NCBI RefSeq assembly: GCF_900167145.1
Contig: NZ_FUWG01000006.1
Coordinates: 80,244 to 144,243 of the forward strand
Length of the DNA: 64,000 nt
Reading direction: 5' to 3'
From: Treponema porcinum
GTDB lineage: Bacteria > Spirochaetota > Spirochaetia > Treponematales > Treponemataceae
The position numbers and the translations under genes were made by a program. Below the pieces are notes generated by a model that was given only the letters and a program-made list of their open reading frames with translations, made no database searches and was not told where the DNA came from. Below are positions 8,668-18,759 of this stretch, piece after piece (the first letter of the stretch is position 1; every line of letters begins with the position of its first letter).

Positions 8668-11600
8668 TATTCAGGATTTTGCAAGTGTTAAAATAAAACT
8701 GGCTTCGCCGGATACAATCCGCGCGTGGTCTTACGGCGAAGTAAAAAAGCCGGAAACTATAAACTATCGTACGCTTCGTCCGGAGAAAGACGGTCTTTTC
8801 TGCGAGCGCATTTTCGGAACTACCAAGGAATGGGAATGTTACTGCGGAAAATTCAAGTCAATCCGCTATAAGGGCGTTATCTGCGACCGCTGCGGCGTTG
8901 AAGTTACTCACTTTAAAGTACGCCGCGAGCGCACCGGTCATATCGAGCTTGCAGCACCGGTAAGCCACATCTGGTATTACCGTTCCGTTCCTAGCCGGAT
9001 GGGGCTTCTGCTTGATATGCAGGTTGCCCAGCTGCGTGCCGTTCTGTATTACGAAAAGTACATCGTTATTGATGCCGGTGATACGGACTTGAAGAAAATG
9101 CAGCTTCTGACGGAGGACGAGTACATCGAGGCGCGCGAGCGTTACGGTGAAACGTTCACTGCGGATATGGGTGCAGAGGCTATCAAGACGCTTCTTGATA
9201 ACATCGACCTTGATTCCCTTGCGGCAGAACTGCGTGCAAAGATGATTGAAAAGGGCTCAAAGAGTGACAAGCGTCTTTTAAAGCGCATTGAAATTGTTGA
9301 AAATTTCCGCTCGTCCGGAAATAAGGCGTCCTGGATGATTTTGGACGTTATTCCGGTAATTCCGCCGGAACTTCGCCCTATGGTTCAGCTTGACGGCGGG
9401 CGTTTTGCTACGTCTGACCTTAATGATTTGTACCGCCGCGTTATTAACCGCAACAACCGCCTTAAGAGGCTTCAGCAGCTTTCTGCTCCGGACATCATTA
9501 TCCGCAACGAAAAGCGTATGCTTCAGGAAGCGGTTGACTCATTGTTCGACAACTCAAAGCGCAAGCGCGTTGTAAAAGGCGCATCAAACAGACCGCTTAA
9601 GTCTATTTCCGATATGATTAAGGGTAAGCAGGGACGTTTCCGCCAGAATCTTCTTGGTAAGCGCGTTGACTACTCCGGACGTTCGGTAATCGTTGTAGGA
9701 CCGGAGCTTAAACTGTGGCAGTGTGGTCTTCCTACGAAAATGGCGCTTGAACTTTTCAAGCCGTTCATTATGAAAAAGCTTGTTGACAAGGACGTTGTAT
9801 TCAATATCAAGAAGGCAAAAATGCTCGTAGAGTCTGAAGCTCCGGAAGTATTCAGCATTCTTGACGAAGTTGTGCGCGAGCATCCTGTTATGCTGAACCG
9901 CGCTCCTACGCTTCACCGTCTTGGTATTCTTGCATTTGAGCCTGTTCTTGTTGAAGGAAAGGCACTTAAGCTTCATCCGCTTGCCTGTAAATCATTCAAT
10001 GCCGACTTTGACGGTGACCAGATGGCTATTCACGTTCCGCTGACGCAGGCTGCTCAGATGGAATGCTGGACTCTTATGCTTTCCGCAAGAAACCTTCTTG
10101 ATCCGGCGAACGGAAACACAATCGTTGCGCCGTCACAGGATATGGTTCTTGGAATTTACTATATGACTTCCGTAAAACCGGGTGCAAAGGGAACGGGTAA
10201 GCGTTTCTCAAGTCCTGATGAAGTCCGCCTTGCGGCTGAAAGCGGTGCTATTGAATGGCAGGCTGCAATCAAAGTGAATGCTCCTAAAGATTCTTTCAAA
10301 GAAGGCGAGTTTAAAGCCGGAGATTTGATTGAAACTACTGCCGGACGCCTTCGCTTTAATGAAGCTATGCCTGACGGAGTCCGCTATGTAAACGAGCTTA
10401 TGGGTGATAAAAAACTCAAGGCTATGATTGAAGATGTTTATCATACGCAGGGACCGTGGCTTACAATCCAGATGCTTGACGCAATCAAGTCCGTCGGATA
10501 CAAAAACGCTACGTTCTTCGGTGCAACTCTTTCTATGGACGATATTCTTGTTCCTGCTGAAAAGAAAGAGATGGTTGACAAGGCAAATAAAGAAGTTGAA
10601 AAAATCGTTAATGACTACTCAAAAGGTGTTATCACCGGAGAGGAGCGCTATAATCGTGTATGCGATATCTGGGCCCGCACTAACGACGAACTGACTGATT
10701 TGATGATGAAAAATCTTGCCAGCCACAAAGACGGATTTAATACTATCTATATGATGGCTACTTCCGGTGCCCGCGGTTCTAAAAAGCAGATTTCACAGCT
10801 TGCGGCTATGCGCGGATTGATGGCTAAGCCTAGCGGAGAAATCATCGAACTTCCTATCCGTTCGAACTTCAAGGAAGGTCTTTCGGTTATCGAATACTTT
10901 ATTTCTACGAACGGTGCGCGCAAGGGTCTTTCTGATACTGCTTTGAAGACTGCTGACGCAGGTTATATGACCCGCCGTCTTGTTGATGTTGCTCAGGACG
11001 TTGTTGTAAATGACGAAGACTGCGGAACTATCAACGGTATTGATTATGCGGCGATTAAAGACGGTGATGAAATTGTCGTTCATCTGGCAGACAGAATTGT
11101 CGGTCACTATACGATTGAACGCGTCGTTCACCCTATTACCGGTGATTTGATCTGCGATGTAAACGAATACATAACTCCGGAACTCGCAAAGAAAATTGAA
11201 GATGCCGGCGTTGAAAAGGTTAAGCTCCGCACTGTCCTTACGTGCGAAGCACAGCACGGTATTTGTATAAAATGTTACGGTCAGAACCTTGCCCGCAACA
11301 AGATTGTTGAAATCGGTGAGGCTGTAGGTATTATTGCTGCGCAGTCAATCGGTCAACCTGGTACTCAGCTTACTCTTCGTACGTTCCACTCAGGTGGTAC
11401 TGCTGATAAGGCAACGGAAGATAACCGCATCGTGCTGAACTTTAATGCAATAATCAATGATGTTCAGGGAACGCACGTAGAAATGGATGACGGAAGCTGG
11501 CTCTTTACTCGTAAAGGCTTTATGAAAGTTATCCGCATTCTTGACAGCGTAAAGCTTGAGAGCGGCGATGACCTTAAAGTACAGGACGGCGTAAGTCTTT

Positions 11601-12925
11601 TGAAAGACAGCGTTCTGCTTGTGCGCAAAGGAAAGAAAGTTACGGCTTCTGCTTCCGGAAAAGTCATTATCAAAGACAATGTTCTGTATCTTGTAAATAA
11701 GGAAGTGAAGGTTGAAATCAGTAACGGTTCTACTATTCACACAAAGGCAGGCGATGTTGTTGAAGCAGGAAAGGCATTGGGAACATTCGACCAGTATTCT
11801 GATCCGATTATTGCTGAAAGCAACGGTTACGTTCATTTTGAAGATGTAATTCTAGGTTCTACTCTTGCAGAAAAAGTTGATATGCAGACTGGTAAGACTG
11901 AGCGTACGATTACTGACCTTCACCTTGACGTTAAACAGCCGCGTATTCTTGTTACTGATGAAGCCGGTAACGAAATGGGAAGTTACTATCTTCCTGCCGG
12001 TGCCGTTCTTCAGGTTGAGGACACGCAGCAGATTAAGGCAGGTGATACTCTTGCCAAGATGCCTAAAGAGGCTGCAAAGACAAACGATATTACCGGTGGT
12101 ATTCCGCGTGTTACAGAGCTTTTCGAAGCGCGCAAACCGAAAAATCCTTGCGTTCTTGCCCGGATTTCAGGAACTGTCAAGTTCAAGGGAATTTCAAAGG
12201 CAAAGCGTATTATCGCCGTTGAAGACGAATTCGGTAATGTTTTTGAACATCTTGTTCCTACGCAGAAGCATATGCTTGTGCGCGACGGTGACAAAGTAGA
12301 AGCCGGCGAGCAGCTGTGTGACGGCGCACCTAATCCAAGCGATATTCTTAATATTCTTGGTGAAAATGCCCTTCAGAATTACCTTATGGACGAAATCCAG
12401 TCCGTATACCGTGCGCAGGGCGTATCTATCAATGATAAGCACATCGGCGTTATCGTACGCCAGATGCTCCGCAAGGTAGAAATCGTTGCCGTTGGTGATA
12501 CAAAATTCATCTACGGTCAGCAGGTTGATAAATACAAGTTCCACGAGGAGAACAGGCGTGTAGTATCAGAAGGCGGACAGCCGGCTGTTGCGCGCCCGAT
12601 GTTCCAGGGTATTACGAAAGCGGCTTTGAACGTAGATTCGTTCCTTTCTGCTGCGTCATTCCAGGAAACAACGCGTGTTCTTACGAATGCGGCTATTTCC
12701 GGCTCAACGGACGGTCTGCATGGTATTAAAGAAAACGTTGCAATCGGACATATGATTCCGGCGGGAACAGGCATTAAGAATTACAAGAACATCAAGCTGT
12801 TTGATGAAAGTGATACAGACCTTGACGTTCAGATGGATGAAATTCTTGAGCGTCGCCGTCAGGAAAAAGAGCTTGAGATGAACAGGGTTGAAGAACCTGT
12901 GTTTGAGGCTGACGAGCAGGACTAA
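8660..12925 (+). CDS. rpoC: RNA polymerase beta' subunit
   Basis: A 1,421-residue core subunit. It has the N-terminal zinc ribbon ([16 protein letters not shown], about residues 60-85), the catalytic Mg-binding [10 protein letters not shown] loop (about 447-456), the bridge-helix/trigger-loop region including [11 protein letters not shown] and [20 protein letters not shown], and the second zinc site ([14 protein letters not shown]). AAGGAG precedes the chosen ATG, which lies inside the end of rpoB (translational coupling). It ends in an acidic tail. A strong terminator follows after 27 nt. Confidence 0.97.
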   Translation: MRDIQDFASVKIKLASPDTIRAWSYGEVKKPETINYRTLRPEKDGLFCERIFGTTKEWECYCGKFKSIRYKGVICDRCGVEVTHFKVRRERTGHIELAAPVSHIWYYRSVPSRMGLLLDMQVAQLRAVLYYEKYIVIDAGDTDLKKMQLLTEDEYIEARERYGETFTADMGAEAIKTLLDNIDLDSLAAELRAKMIEKGSKSDKRLLKRIEIVENFRSSGNKASWMILDVIPVIPPELRPMVQLDGGRFATSDLNDLYRRVINRNNRLKRLQQLSAPDIIIRNEKRMLQEAVDSLFDNSKRKRVVKGASNRPLKSISDMIKGKQGRFRQNLLGKRVDYSGRSVIVVGPELKLWQCGLPTKMALELFKPFIMKKLVDKDVVFNIKKAKMLVESEAPEVFSILDEVVREHPVMLNRAPTLHRLGILAFEPVLVEGKALKLHPLACKSFNADFDGDQMAIHVPLTQAAQMECWTLMLSARNLLDPANGNTIVAPSQDMVLGIYYMTSVKPGAKGTGKRFSSPDEVRLAAESGAIEWQAAIKVNAPKDSFKEGEFKAGDLIETTAGRLRFNEAMPDGVRYVNELMGDKKLKAMIEDVYHTQGPWLTIQMLDAIKSVGYKNATFFGATLSMDDILVPAEKKEMVDKANKEVEKIVNDYSKGVITGEERYNRVCDIWARTNDELTDLMMKNLASHKDGFNTIYMMATSGARGSKKQISQLAAMRGLMAKPSGEIIELPIRSNFKEGLSVIEYFISTNGARKGLSDTALKTADAGYMTRRLVDVAQDVVVNDEDCGTINGIDYAAIKDGDEIVVHLADRIVGHYTIERVVHPITGDLICDVNEYITPELAKKIEDAGVEKVKLRTVLTCEAQHGICIKCYGQNLARNKIVEIGEAVGIIAAQSIGQPGTQLTLRTFHSGGTADKATEDNRIVLNFNAIINDVQGTHVEMDDGSWLFTRKGFMKVIRILDSVKLESGDDLKVQDGVSLLKDSVLLVRKGKKVTASASGKVIIKDNVLYLVNKEVKVEISNGSTIHTKAGDVVEAGKALGTFDQYSDPIIAESNGYVHFEDVILGSTLAEKVDMQTGKTERTITDLHLDVKQPRILVTDEAGNEMGSYYLPAGAVLQVEDTQQIKAGDTLAKMPKEAAKTNDITGGIPRVTELFEARKPKNPCVLARISGTVKFKGISKAKRIIAVEDEFGNVFEHLVPTQKHMLVRDGDKVEAGEQLCDGAPNPSDILNILGENALQNYLMDEIQSVYRAQGVSINDKHIGVIVRQMLRKVEIVAVGDTKFIYGQQVDKYKFHEENRRVVSEGGQPAVARPMFQGITKAALNVDSFLSAASFQETTRVLTNAAISGSTDGLHGIKENVAIGHMIPAGTGIKNYKNIKLFDESDTDLDVQMDEILERRRQEKELEMNRVEEPVFEADEQD

Positions 12926-12952
12926 TGCCTGTATAATGGTACTGCTAGCAGA

Positions 12953-12990
12953 AGAATACCGCCCGGATACTTCGGGCGGTATTCTTTTTT
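12953..12990 (+). terminator. Intrinsic terminator after rpoC
   Basis: A perfect 13-bp stem (AGAATACCGCCCG with CGGGCGGTATTCT), a 7-nt loop and a T run. It ends the rpl-rpoBC operon. The remaining sequence to 13226 holds no gene, only the AT-rich promoter region of the EIIC-EAL gene. Confidence 0.92.
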
Positions 12991-13152
12991 ATACGGTTTA
13001 TAAAGACAATTTGTTATGCCAGTTTTTAGTTGTGTGTGTGGTGAGTTGAAAGAGTAATGCCTTGCAGTTTTGTTTTTGATGGTTTACAGTGTAAGGCGTA
13101 TTGAAGAAAGTATTGTCAGACAAATTTTTATATATATCCTTAAATATATTTT

Positions 13153-13181
13153 TTGCAGTAGTAAAAATAATGTTTTATAAT
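13153..13181 (+). promoter_or_regulatory. Promoter for the EIIC-EAL gene, TTGCAG-N17-TATAAT
   Basis: -35 TTGCAG (13153-13158), 17 nt, perfect -10 TATAAT (13176-13181). The predicted start is near 13188, giving a leader of about 40 nt that contains a direct repeat GCGCCGGA (13198-13215) running into the GGAGGA ribosome-binding site. Confidence 0.7.
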
Positions 13182-13226
13182 AGTAGAAAAAGTGTTTGCG
13201 CCGGAAAGCGCCGGAGGATATGTTCA

Positions 13227-15323
13227 ATGAATCTGAAGCAGAAGGCACTTGATTTAACATATAAAATAGAAAATAATTTTTTTCTCACAGTTGTCCGTCG
13301 TTCCCTTACGATGATGATACCGTTCGTCCTTGTAGGCGGATTTGCCTGTGCGTTTATAAATCTGCCGTTTATTGATTATGGTTCGGAACTGTTCGACGGT
13401 GCATTGGGAACACTGCATTCTATTTTGCTTTTTATTTACAATGGTACTTTTGGTCTTTTTTCTCTTGCGCTGCTTATTGTCATTACAGTAAGTTATTGCA
13501 TAGAAAAAAATGAATCGCCGGATAAGGCGGCGATGTACGTAATAGTTGCGCTCGGTGCGTACGGAGCGCAGCTTAACATCGGTACTTCAGGATTTAATTT
13601 TGAAAGCCTGGGCGTAAAGAGCAGTTTTTCTGCGATTTTTATTGCGCTCCTTTCCTGCTTTTTGTACGAACGTCTTAAGCGCATAACGGCATTTTCCCTG
13701 AAAAAATACGTTTCCGGTATGGACGTTATGTGTGCCAATTCAATTTCATCGCTTTTGCCGATGACGTTTGTAGTGGGTGTTGCTGTTCTGATAAATCTGC
13801 TGCTTCATTCGTTTTTTGGAGTGAAAAGCGTACACGAACTGTTTTCAAATCTTTCCTGTGCGCTTTTTGCCCACGTTCATAACCGTTTCTTTTCCGGGCT
13901 TCTGTATACGTTCCTCCTTCATTTTTTCTGGTCGCTGGGATTTCACGGAAGTAATCTGATGGAACCTATTGCCCAGTCGATTTTTTCGGACGTGGCGGCA
14001 GATACTGTGTTCAGCAAAAGTTTTTTTGATACGTATATCGTAATGGGCGGATGCGGTACTACAATCTGTGTACTTCTTCTGCTTCTTCTTTTCTTCAGAA
14101 AGACGCGTTTGGGCAATCTTTCAAAAATTGCTTTTTTCCCTGTCGTGTTTAACCTGAACGAAGTCCTTACGTTCGGCATTCCGATTGTTCTTAATCCTGT
14201 TATGGTAATTCCGTTTATCAGTACGCCGGTGGTTTTGTACTGCATTGCCTATGCGGCGACTGCATCAGGACTTATTCCGGGACTTATAACTACAGTTCCA
14301 TGGTCAACGCCTATTCTTGTGAGCGGATATATTGCTACCGGCTCTGTACGCGGCGTTCTTCTGCAGCTTTTTCTTGTTGCAACCGGTATGGCAGTATATT
14401 ATCCCTTTATCCGGCTGAATAAGCGTATACAGGAACTTAGCGCGCATAAAAAACTTGATACACTGGTGGAAGCACTGAAAATATGTGAACGGGAGGGGGA
14501 ACCGCCGCAGTTTCTCTCCAGAGTTGACAGTCTTGGTATGATGACACGTGTTCTTTTTGATGATTTAAAAGACGCAATTAAGCAGAATGCATTGTTTATG
14601 GTGTATCAGCCGCAAGTAAATTCGGATGGAAGGTGTGTTGGTGCAGAGGCTTTGCTTCGGTGGAATCACTCTCTGTACGGTTCTATTTATCCTCCTCTTA
14701 TAATCTATCTTGCAAAAGCTGGCGGAATGCTTTCCCAACTTGAAGAAAAGATTATTGATATGGTGGCGCAGTCAATAGCACAAACAGAAAAGGTGTTCGC
14801 CGGTGATTTTAAAATTTCTTTCAATATTACAGGAAAATCACTGTTCTGGGATATTGAGTCATGCATAGACAATGCTCTTAAGAAATATAAGATTCCGGCG
14901 GAACGGATGTGGATAGAAATTACCGAGCAGGACGTCATCTCCAAGTCTGATGAAGTTGTCGGTACGCTCAAACGACTGAAGGCAAAAGGTCACACCCTGC
15001 TTATTGATGATTTTGGTATGGGACATACGTCGCTTCTATACCTTCAGTCGGGCTTTTTCGGCGTTGTAAAGCTTGACGGTTCGCTTGTTAAGAATATTGT
15101 CCATAACGAAACAAACCGGAATATTGTAGATTCTATTGTCGCACTCGGAAACAAGCTTGGAATAAAAGTCATTGCAGAATTTGTAGAAAATCAGGAAGAA
15201 GTGGAAGTGCTTCATTCGCTTGGGTGCAGCTGGTATCAGGGATATTTGTATTCCAAGCCGGTATCATTCGAGCAGTTTGTTTCATATCTGTGTCGTACTA
15301 ATGAGGAGCTGTCGGGGATTTGA
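13227..15323 (+). CDS. PTS EIIC permease domain fused to c-di-GMP EAL phosphodiesterase domain
   Basis: A 698-residue inner-membrane protein. Residues about 5-420 look like a lactose/cellobiose-type PTS EIIC: many hydrophobic spans, the substrate-site FHGSN (about 238-242) and FNLNEVLTFGIPIVLNP with the conserved Glu (about 310). Residues about 455-690 are an EAL domain: EALLRW (about 473), FNITGKSLF, WIEITEQD, LIDDFGMGH (canonical DDFGTGY), KLDGS, AEFVEN (canonical AEGVET), QGYLYSKP. The key acidic residues are kept, so c-di-GMP hydrolysis is plausible but not certain. No IIA/IIB domain is attached. GGAGGA sits 8 nt before the chosen ATG; an in-frame ATG 126 nt upstream overlaps the promoter. 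Sugar binding may gate c-di-GMP turnover (inference). The gene is monocistronic. Confidence 0.88.
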   Translation: MNLKQKALDLTYKIENNFFLTVVRRSLTMMIPFVLVGGFACAFINLPFIDYGSELFDGALGTLHSILLFIYNGTFGLFSLALLIVITVSYCIEKNESPDKAAMYVIVALGAYGAQLNIGTSGFNFESLGVKSSFSAIFIALLSCFLYERLKRITAFSLKKYVSGMDVMCANSISSLLPMTFVVGVAVLINLLLHSFFGVKSVHELFSNLSCALFAHVHNRFFSGLLYTFLLHFFWSLGFHGSNLMEPIAQSIFSDVAADTVFSKSFFDTYIVMGGCGTTICVLLLLLLFFRKTRLGNLSKIAFFPVVFNLNEVLTFGIPIVLNPVMVIPFISTPVVLYCIAYAATASGLIPGLITTVPWSTPILVSGYIATGSVRGVLLQLFLVATGMAVYYPFIRLNKRIQELSAHKKLDTLVEALKICEREGEPPQFLSRVDSLGMMTRVLFDDLKDAIKQNALFMVYQPQVNSDGRCVGAEALLRWNHSLYGSIYPPLIIYLAKAGGMLSQLEEKIIDMVAQSIAQTEKVFAGDFKISFNITGKSLFWDIESCIDNALKKYKIPAERMWIEITEQDVISKSDEVVGTLKRLKAKGHTLLIDDFGMGHTSLLYLQSGFFGVVKLDGSLVKNIVHNETNRNIVDSIVALGNKLGIKVIAEFVENQEEVEVLHSLGCSWYQGYLYSKPVSFEQFVSYLCRTNEELSGI

Positions 15324-15539
15324 TGCAAGGCAGTGCGGCGTGCAGTTTCTCTCAAAAATCTGGTTAATCCCCTTCCGGTTTTCTTCAGGCGATGGTTCAG
15401 GCGGAACTTCTGGAGATTCTGACGGTGGAATTTCCGAAAATTTTGTCTTTTCCTGGATTTTTTCCGGAATTTCTGCCGGCATATCGTTCTGTATGTAGTT
15501 TTTGTGTGAAATTCTCTTGAATTCATTTTCTGAATTCAT
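15282..15539 (-). CDS. Possible small Pro/Glu-rich protein (doubtful)
   Basis: An 85-residue minus-strand reading frame with a Pro-Glu-Ser-rich middle (spaced EIPEK, SEIPPSES, EVPPEPSPEE) and codon use similar to the flanking genes. It overlaps the end of the EIIC-EAL gene by about 40 nt and has no convincing ribosome-binding site. It may be a degenerate remnant or a chance frame. The 15324-15645 interval otherwise contains only the rpsL leader. Confidence 0.22.
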   Translation of the reverse strand: MNSENEFKRISHKNYIQNDMPAEIPEKIQEKTKFSEIPPSESPEVPPEPSPEENRKGINQIFERNCTPHCLASNPRQLLISTTQI

Positions 15540-15645
15540 TAGTATTGAAAAACTATCTTATTGTAAGTTGGAATAGAGTTTTTGCTCTATATTGATATGC
15601 AAATCTTCCGGGGTGCTGACCGGAATAAATAGAGGAGAATAGGCG
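15540..15645 (+). promoter_or_regulatory. rpsL leader region
   Basis: An AT-rich stretch followed by a small hairpin (ATAGAG/CTCTAT around 15574-15591), a CCGG-N8-CCGG element (15609-15624) and GAGGAG before rpsL. The promoter is not well resolved: TTGTAA at 15561 and TATATT at 15588 are 21 nt apart, so I do not call exact boxes. Confidence 0.3.
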
Positions 15646-16020
15646 ATGCCTACAATCAATCAATTAATTCGTCAGGGACGTCAGTCTGTGGCTAACAGAA
15701 CGAAGTCTCCCGCACTTCAGTCCTGCCCGCAGAAACGTGGTGTTTGTACCCGTGTTATGACTGTAACTCCAAAAAAGCCGAACTCTGCGCTCCGCAAGGT
15801 TGCCCGTGTTCGCTTGTCAAATGGTATTGAAGTAACTGCATATATTCCTGGTATAGGTCACAACCTTCAGGAACACTCTGTAGTTTTAATCCGTGGTGGT
15901 CGTGTTAAGGATCTTCCTGGTGTTCGCTATCATATCATCCGTGGTACTAAGGATACTCTTGGCGTTGAGGACCGCAAGCGCGGACGCTCAAAATATGGTG
16001 CTAAAAGACCTAAGGCTTAA
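15646..16020 (+). CDS. rpsL: 30S ribosomal protein S12
   Basis: A 124-residue decoding-centre protein. It starts [13 protein letters not shown] and carries [17 protein letters not shown]; the Lys corresponding to E. coli K43 is retained, so no intrinsic streptomycin-resistance change is seen there. Also present is the [30 protein letters not shown] block, within the family signature. It is co-transcribed with rpsG (15-nt gap). fusA does not follow the pair, unlike the E. coli str operon. Confidence 0.97.
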   Translation: MPTINQLIRQGRQSVANRTKSPALQSCPQKRGVCTRVMTVTPKKPNSALRKVARVRLSNGIEVTAYIPGIGHNLQEHSVVLIRGGRVKDLPGVRYHIIRGTKDTLGVEDRKRGRSKYGAKRPKA

Positions 16021-16035
16021 TAACGGAGGAATACG

Positions 16036-16506
16036 ATGGGAAGACATAAGAAGTCAGTTGACCGTCCATGTTTGCCGGACGCAAAATATAACAGCAAGAT
16101 TGTTACTAAATTTGTCAGCCGTATGATGCTTGACGGAAAGAAAGCAACTTGCACAAAAGTAATCTATGAAGCCATGGATAAACTTAAGGCTAAGACCGAT
16201 AAGGATCCGCTTGAGGTTCTCCTTAAAGCTTTGGAAAACGTTAAGCCTGTAGTAGAAGTAAAATCACGCCGCGTTGGTGGTGCTACATATCAGGTTCCGG
16301 TAGAAATTCGTGATTCACGCCGCGAAGCTCTTGCTATGCGCTGGATTATCGAAGCTGCTAGAAACAGAAGCGGACACGGTATGGCAGATACACTTTCTGC
16401 TGAACTGCTTGATGCATTCAACAATACCGGTTCTGCCTTCAAGAAGAAGGAAGATACCCACAAGATGGCTGAGGCTAACAAGGCTTTTGCTCATTACCGC
16501 TGGTAG
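16036..16506 (+). CDS. rpsG: 30S ribosomal protein S7
   Basis: A 156-residue primary binder of the 16S rRNA head. It contains [14 protein letters not shown], the [16 protein letters not shown] signature (about residues 76-91) and a C-terminal [18 protein letters not shown] lies upstream. It is followed by a strong terminator, so the rpsL-rpsG unit is separate from tuf. Confidence 0.97.
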   Translation: MGRHKKSVDRPCLPDAKYNSKIVTKFVSRMMLDGKKATCTKVIYEAMDKLKAKTDKDPLEVLLKALENVKPVVEVKSRRVGGATYQVPVEIRDSRREALAMRWIIEAARNRSGHGMADTLSAELLDAFNNTGSAFKKKEDTHKMAEANKAFAHYRW

Positions 16507-16523
16507 TTCTTTCTGCCTGTATA

Positions 16524-16558
16524 AAGGGCGTCTGCATTGTGCGGACGCCCTTTTTTTT
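16524..16558 (+). terminator. Intrinsic terminator after rpsG
   Basis: A GGGCGTC/GGACGCCC-type stem with an extended imperfect TGCA pairing, followed by eight T. It closes the rpsL-rpsG transcript just before the promoter of the tuf leader. Confidence 0.9.
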
Positions 16559-16600
16559 GCGTTTTTTTTTCTTATGGAGATTTTTATTTTGCTCCGGTAC

Positions 16601-16629
16601 TTGCAATTTATTTATAAAAATTGTATAAA
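16601..16629 (+). promoter_or_regulatory. Promoter for the tuf-S10 operon leader, TTGCAA-N17-TATAAA
   Basis: -35 TTGCAA (16601-16606), 17 nt, -10 TATAAA (16624-16629). The predicted start is near 16636, about 474 nt before tuf. It follows the rpsG terminator immediately and is the best candidate promoter for tuf and the ribosomal operons downstream. Confidence 0.65.
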
Positions 16630-16631
16630 GG

Positions 16632-16870
16632 TAGAACCTGTCATAGCCTGTATTGGGCGCGGCAGGTACAGGGTTCTTTAATATCAGCGGGCTGTTTCAA
16701 GCCTGGTATTTCCGTAAAGTTAATCGCAAGATTTTCAGGAAAATACGACCCTTGGGTGCGGATTTCTGCCGTCGGCAGGATGAGTGATAACAGGTGTGAA
16801 CAGGGGTTCTGGTAAGTCTGCAATAAGGCAGGCTGGCTCTTGGAAACCAGACCAGTTATCAGCACTTGGT
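16632..16870 (+). ncRNA. Structured RNA in the tuf leader, unclassified
   Basis: There is no coding frame. Several helices can be drawn: AGAACCTGT with ACAGGGTTCT (about 16632-16677), GTATTTCC with GGAAAATAC (about 16708-16746), CTGCC/GGCAG (about 16766-16778), and TGATAAC (16785-16791) with GTTATCA (16855-16861) enclosing a further imperfect hairpin. It could be a long 5' leader controlling tuf or a stand-alone RNA released by processing. Core motifs of RNase P, tmRNA and SRP RNA are not seen. From 16871 to 17109 I see only a small CTGTT/AACAG hairpin (17016-17029) and a TGCCGG/CCGGCA stem (about 17070-17099) that ends against the tuf ribosome-binding site. Confidence 0.45.
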
Positions 16871-17109
16871 GTATGATGATGATCGGTGGTAACCGGCCAA
16901 AGATATTTCGAAAGTATGGAATATCAATGAAGAAATTATTTTCTAGTCCGTTTAATCACATCATCATCTTATCCTCAATGCAAATAAAAGTGTGTCTGCG
17001 AACGCTGCTTGTATCTGTTGATATAAACAGTGTTCTGGCTTAAAGTGCAACACATTAAAAATAAGAATGCCGGAAAATACAAAAAATAAAAGCCGGCAAG
17101 GAGAAAAAC

Positions 17110-18294
17110 ATGGCAAAGGAGAAGTTCGAGAGAACTAAGCCTCACATGAACGTTGGTACTATTGGTCACGTAGACCATGGTAAGACAACACTTTCTGCAG
17201 CTATCACTTCATATTGTGCTAACAAATATGGTGATAAGGCTCTTAAGTATGACGAAATTGATAACGCTCCGGAAGAGAAAGAGCGTGGTATTACAATCAA
17301 CACTCGTCACTTGGAATATCAGTCAGATAAGAGACACTATGCTCACATCGACTGCCCGGGTCATGCTGACTACATCAAGAACATGATCACTGGTGCTGCA
17401 CAGATGGACGGTGCTATCCTTGTTGTTGCAGGTACTGACGGTGTTATGCCTCAGACACGCGAGCACCTTTTGCTTGCACGTCAGGTAGGTGTACCGAAGA
17501 TTATCGTATTCCTGAACAAGGCTGATATTGCTGATCCAGATATGCTTGAACTTTGTGTTGAGGATGTTAAGGATTGTCTTAAGGAATACGGCTTTGCTGC
17601 TGAAACTCCAATCATTCAGGGTTCTGCATTCAAGGCTTTGAACGAAGCTTCTAATCCTGAAAACACAAAATGCATCGAAGAATTGCTTACTGCTATGGAC
17701 TCTTGGTTCGATGACCCGGTTCGTGACGAAGACAAACCGTTCTTGATGCCTATTGAAGACATCTTCACAATCTCTGGACGCGGTACTGTAGTTACAGGTC
17801 GTATCGAGCGCGGTGTTGTTAATATGAACGACCCGGTTGAACTGGTTGGTATCCGCCCGACACAGGCTTCTACTGTTACTGGTATCGAAATGTTCCAGAA
17901 AACACTTGATCAGGGTATCGCTGGTGATAACGTTGGTATCCTTCTTCGCGGTGTTGACAAGAAAGATGTTGTCCGCGGTCAGGTTCTTGCAAAGCCGGGT
18001 TCAATCCACCCGCACACAAAGTTCGAGGCTCAGCTGTACGTTCTTACACAGGAAGAAGGCGGACGCCACTCTTCATTCCGTAACGGTTATCGCCCGCAGT
18101 TCTATTTCAGAACTACTGACATCACAGGTACAATTATGCTTGGTGACGGCGTAGAAATGGTAAATCCTGGTGACAACGTAAAAGTTATCGGTGAACTTAT
18201 CCACCCAGTTGCTATGGACGAAGGTCTGAAACTTGCTATCCGTGAAGGCGGTCGTACAATCGCTTCAGGACAGGTTACAAAGATTATCGAATAG
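17110..18294 (+). CDS. tuf: Translation elongation factor Tu
   Basis: A 394-residue GTPase that carries aminoacyl-tRNA to the ribosome. It has the G1 loop GHVDHGKT (about residues 18-25), the switch region [20 protein letters not shown] (G3), NKAD (G4), the domain-2 [13 protein letters not shown] and the domain-3 [27 protein letters not shown] precedes the ATG. It heads the S10 gene run; fusA is not adjacent. This is the only tuf copy seen in the window. Confidence 0.98.
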   Translation: MAKEKFERTKPHMNVGTIGHVDHGKTTLSAAITSYCANKYGDKALKYDEIDNAPEEKERGITINTRHLEYQSDKRHYAHIDCPGHADYIKNMITGAAQMDGAILVVAGTDGVMPQTREHLLLARQVGVPKIIVFLNKADIADPDMLELCVEDVKDCLKEYGFAAETPIIQGSAFKALNEASNPENTKCIEELLTAMDSWFDDPVRDEDKPFLMPIEDIFTISGRGTVVTGRIERGVVNMNDPVELVGIRPTQASTVTGIEMFQKTLDQGIAGDNVGILLRGVDKKDVVRGQVLAKPGSIHPHTKFEAQLYVLTQEEGGRHSSFRNGYRPQFYFRTTDITGTIMLGDGVEMVNPGDNVKVIGELIHPVAMDEGLKLAIREGGRTIASGQVTKIIE

Positions 18295-18296
18295 TT

Positions 18297-18345
18297 AAAG
18301 GTCGGTTCAGCCTGTCATTTTTGTGGCAGGCTGACTGAGTCCTTT
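18297..18345 (+). promoter_or_regulatory. Stem-loop between tuf and rpsJ
   Basis: TCAGCCTG (18307-18314) pairs with CAGGCTGA (18327-18334), with a lower stem AAAGG/CCTTT (18297-18301 with 18341-18345). The lower stem ends directly against the rpsJ ribosome-binding site GGAGG. There is no T run, so it is more likely a processing or translational element than a terminator. Confidence 0.45.
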
Positions 18346-18359
18346 GGAGGATTAAATTC

Positions 18360-18668
18360 ATGGCTAATGGAAAGATTCGTGTCAGACTTCGTGCTTTTGA
18401 CGTAGAACTGATCGATCAGAGTGCTAAGGCCATCGTACAGGCTGTACAGAAAGCAGGTGCTAAGGTTTCCGGACCAATCCCGCTTCCGACAAGAATCAAT
18501 AAGGTAACGGTTCTTCGTTCACCTCACGTATATAAAAAGTCACGTGAGCAGTTTGAGATGAGAACTCACAAGCGCCTTATCGACATTTTGAATCCTACTA
18601 CTGACGTAATGGATTCATTAATGAAGCTTGAACTGCCTGCTGGTGTAGCTGTAGAAATCAAGCAGTAG
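18360..18668 (+). CDS. rpsJ: 30S ribosomal protein S10
   Basis: A 102-residue small-subunit head protein, also the NusE antitermination partner of NusB and NusG. The S10 signature ([31 protein letters not shown], about residues 37-67) is complete. GGAGG lies upstream. It heads the S10 operon proper, with a 91-nt gap to rplC that holds a small AGAAC/GTTCT hairpin. Confidence 0.97.
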   Translation: MANGKIRVRLRAFDVELIDQSAKAIVQAVQKAGAKVSGPIPLPTRINKVTVLRSPHVYKKSREQFEMRTHKRLIDILNPTTDVMDSLMKLELPAGVAVEIKQ

Positions 18669-18759
18669 TTTTTCTGCTGCAAAATAAGGTACGGTCCCTC
18701 CGGATCTGGGATGACGGCCTGATAAATAAAAGAACGTATGTTCTTATAGGAGTATCAGA

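Noticed and set aside
15561..15593. Exact rpsL promoter boxes
   Set aside because: TTGTAA and TATATT are 21 nt apart, too far for a confident sigma-70 promoter.
16632..17109. RNase P RNA, tmRNA or SRP RNA in the tuf leader
   Set aside because: The RNase P GAGGAAAGUCC core, the tmRNA tRNA-like ends and the SRP GGAAGGAAGCAGC-type loop are all absent.
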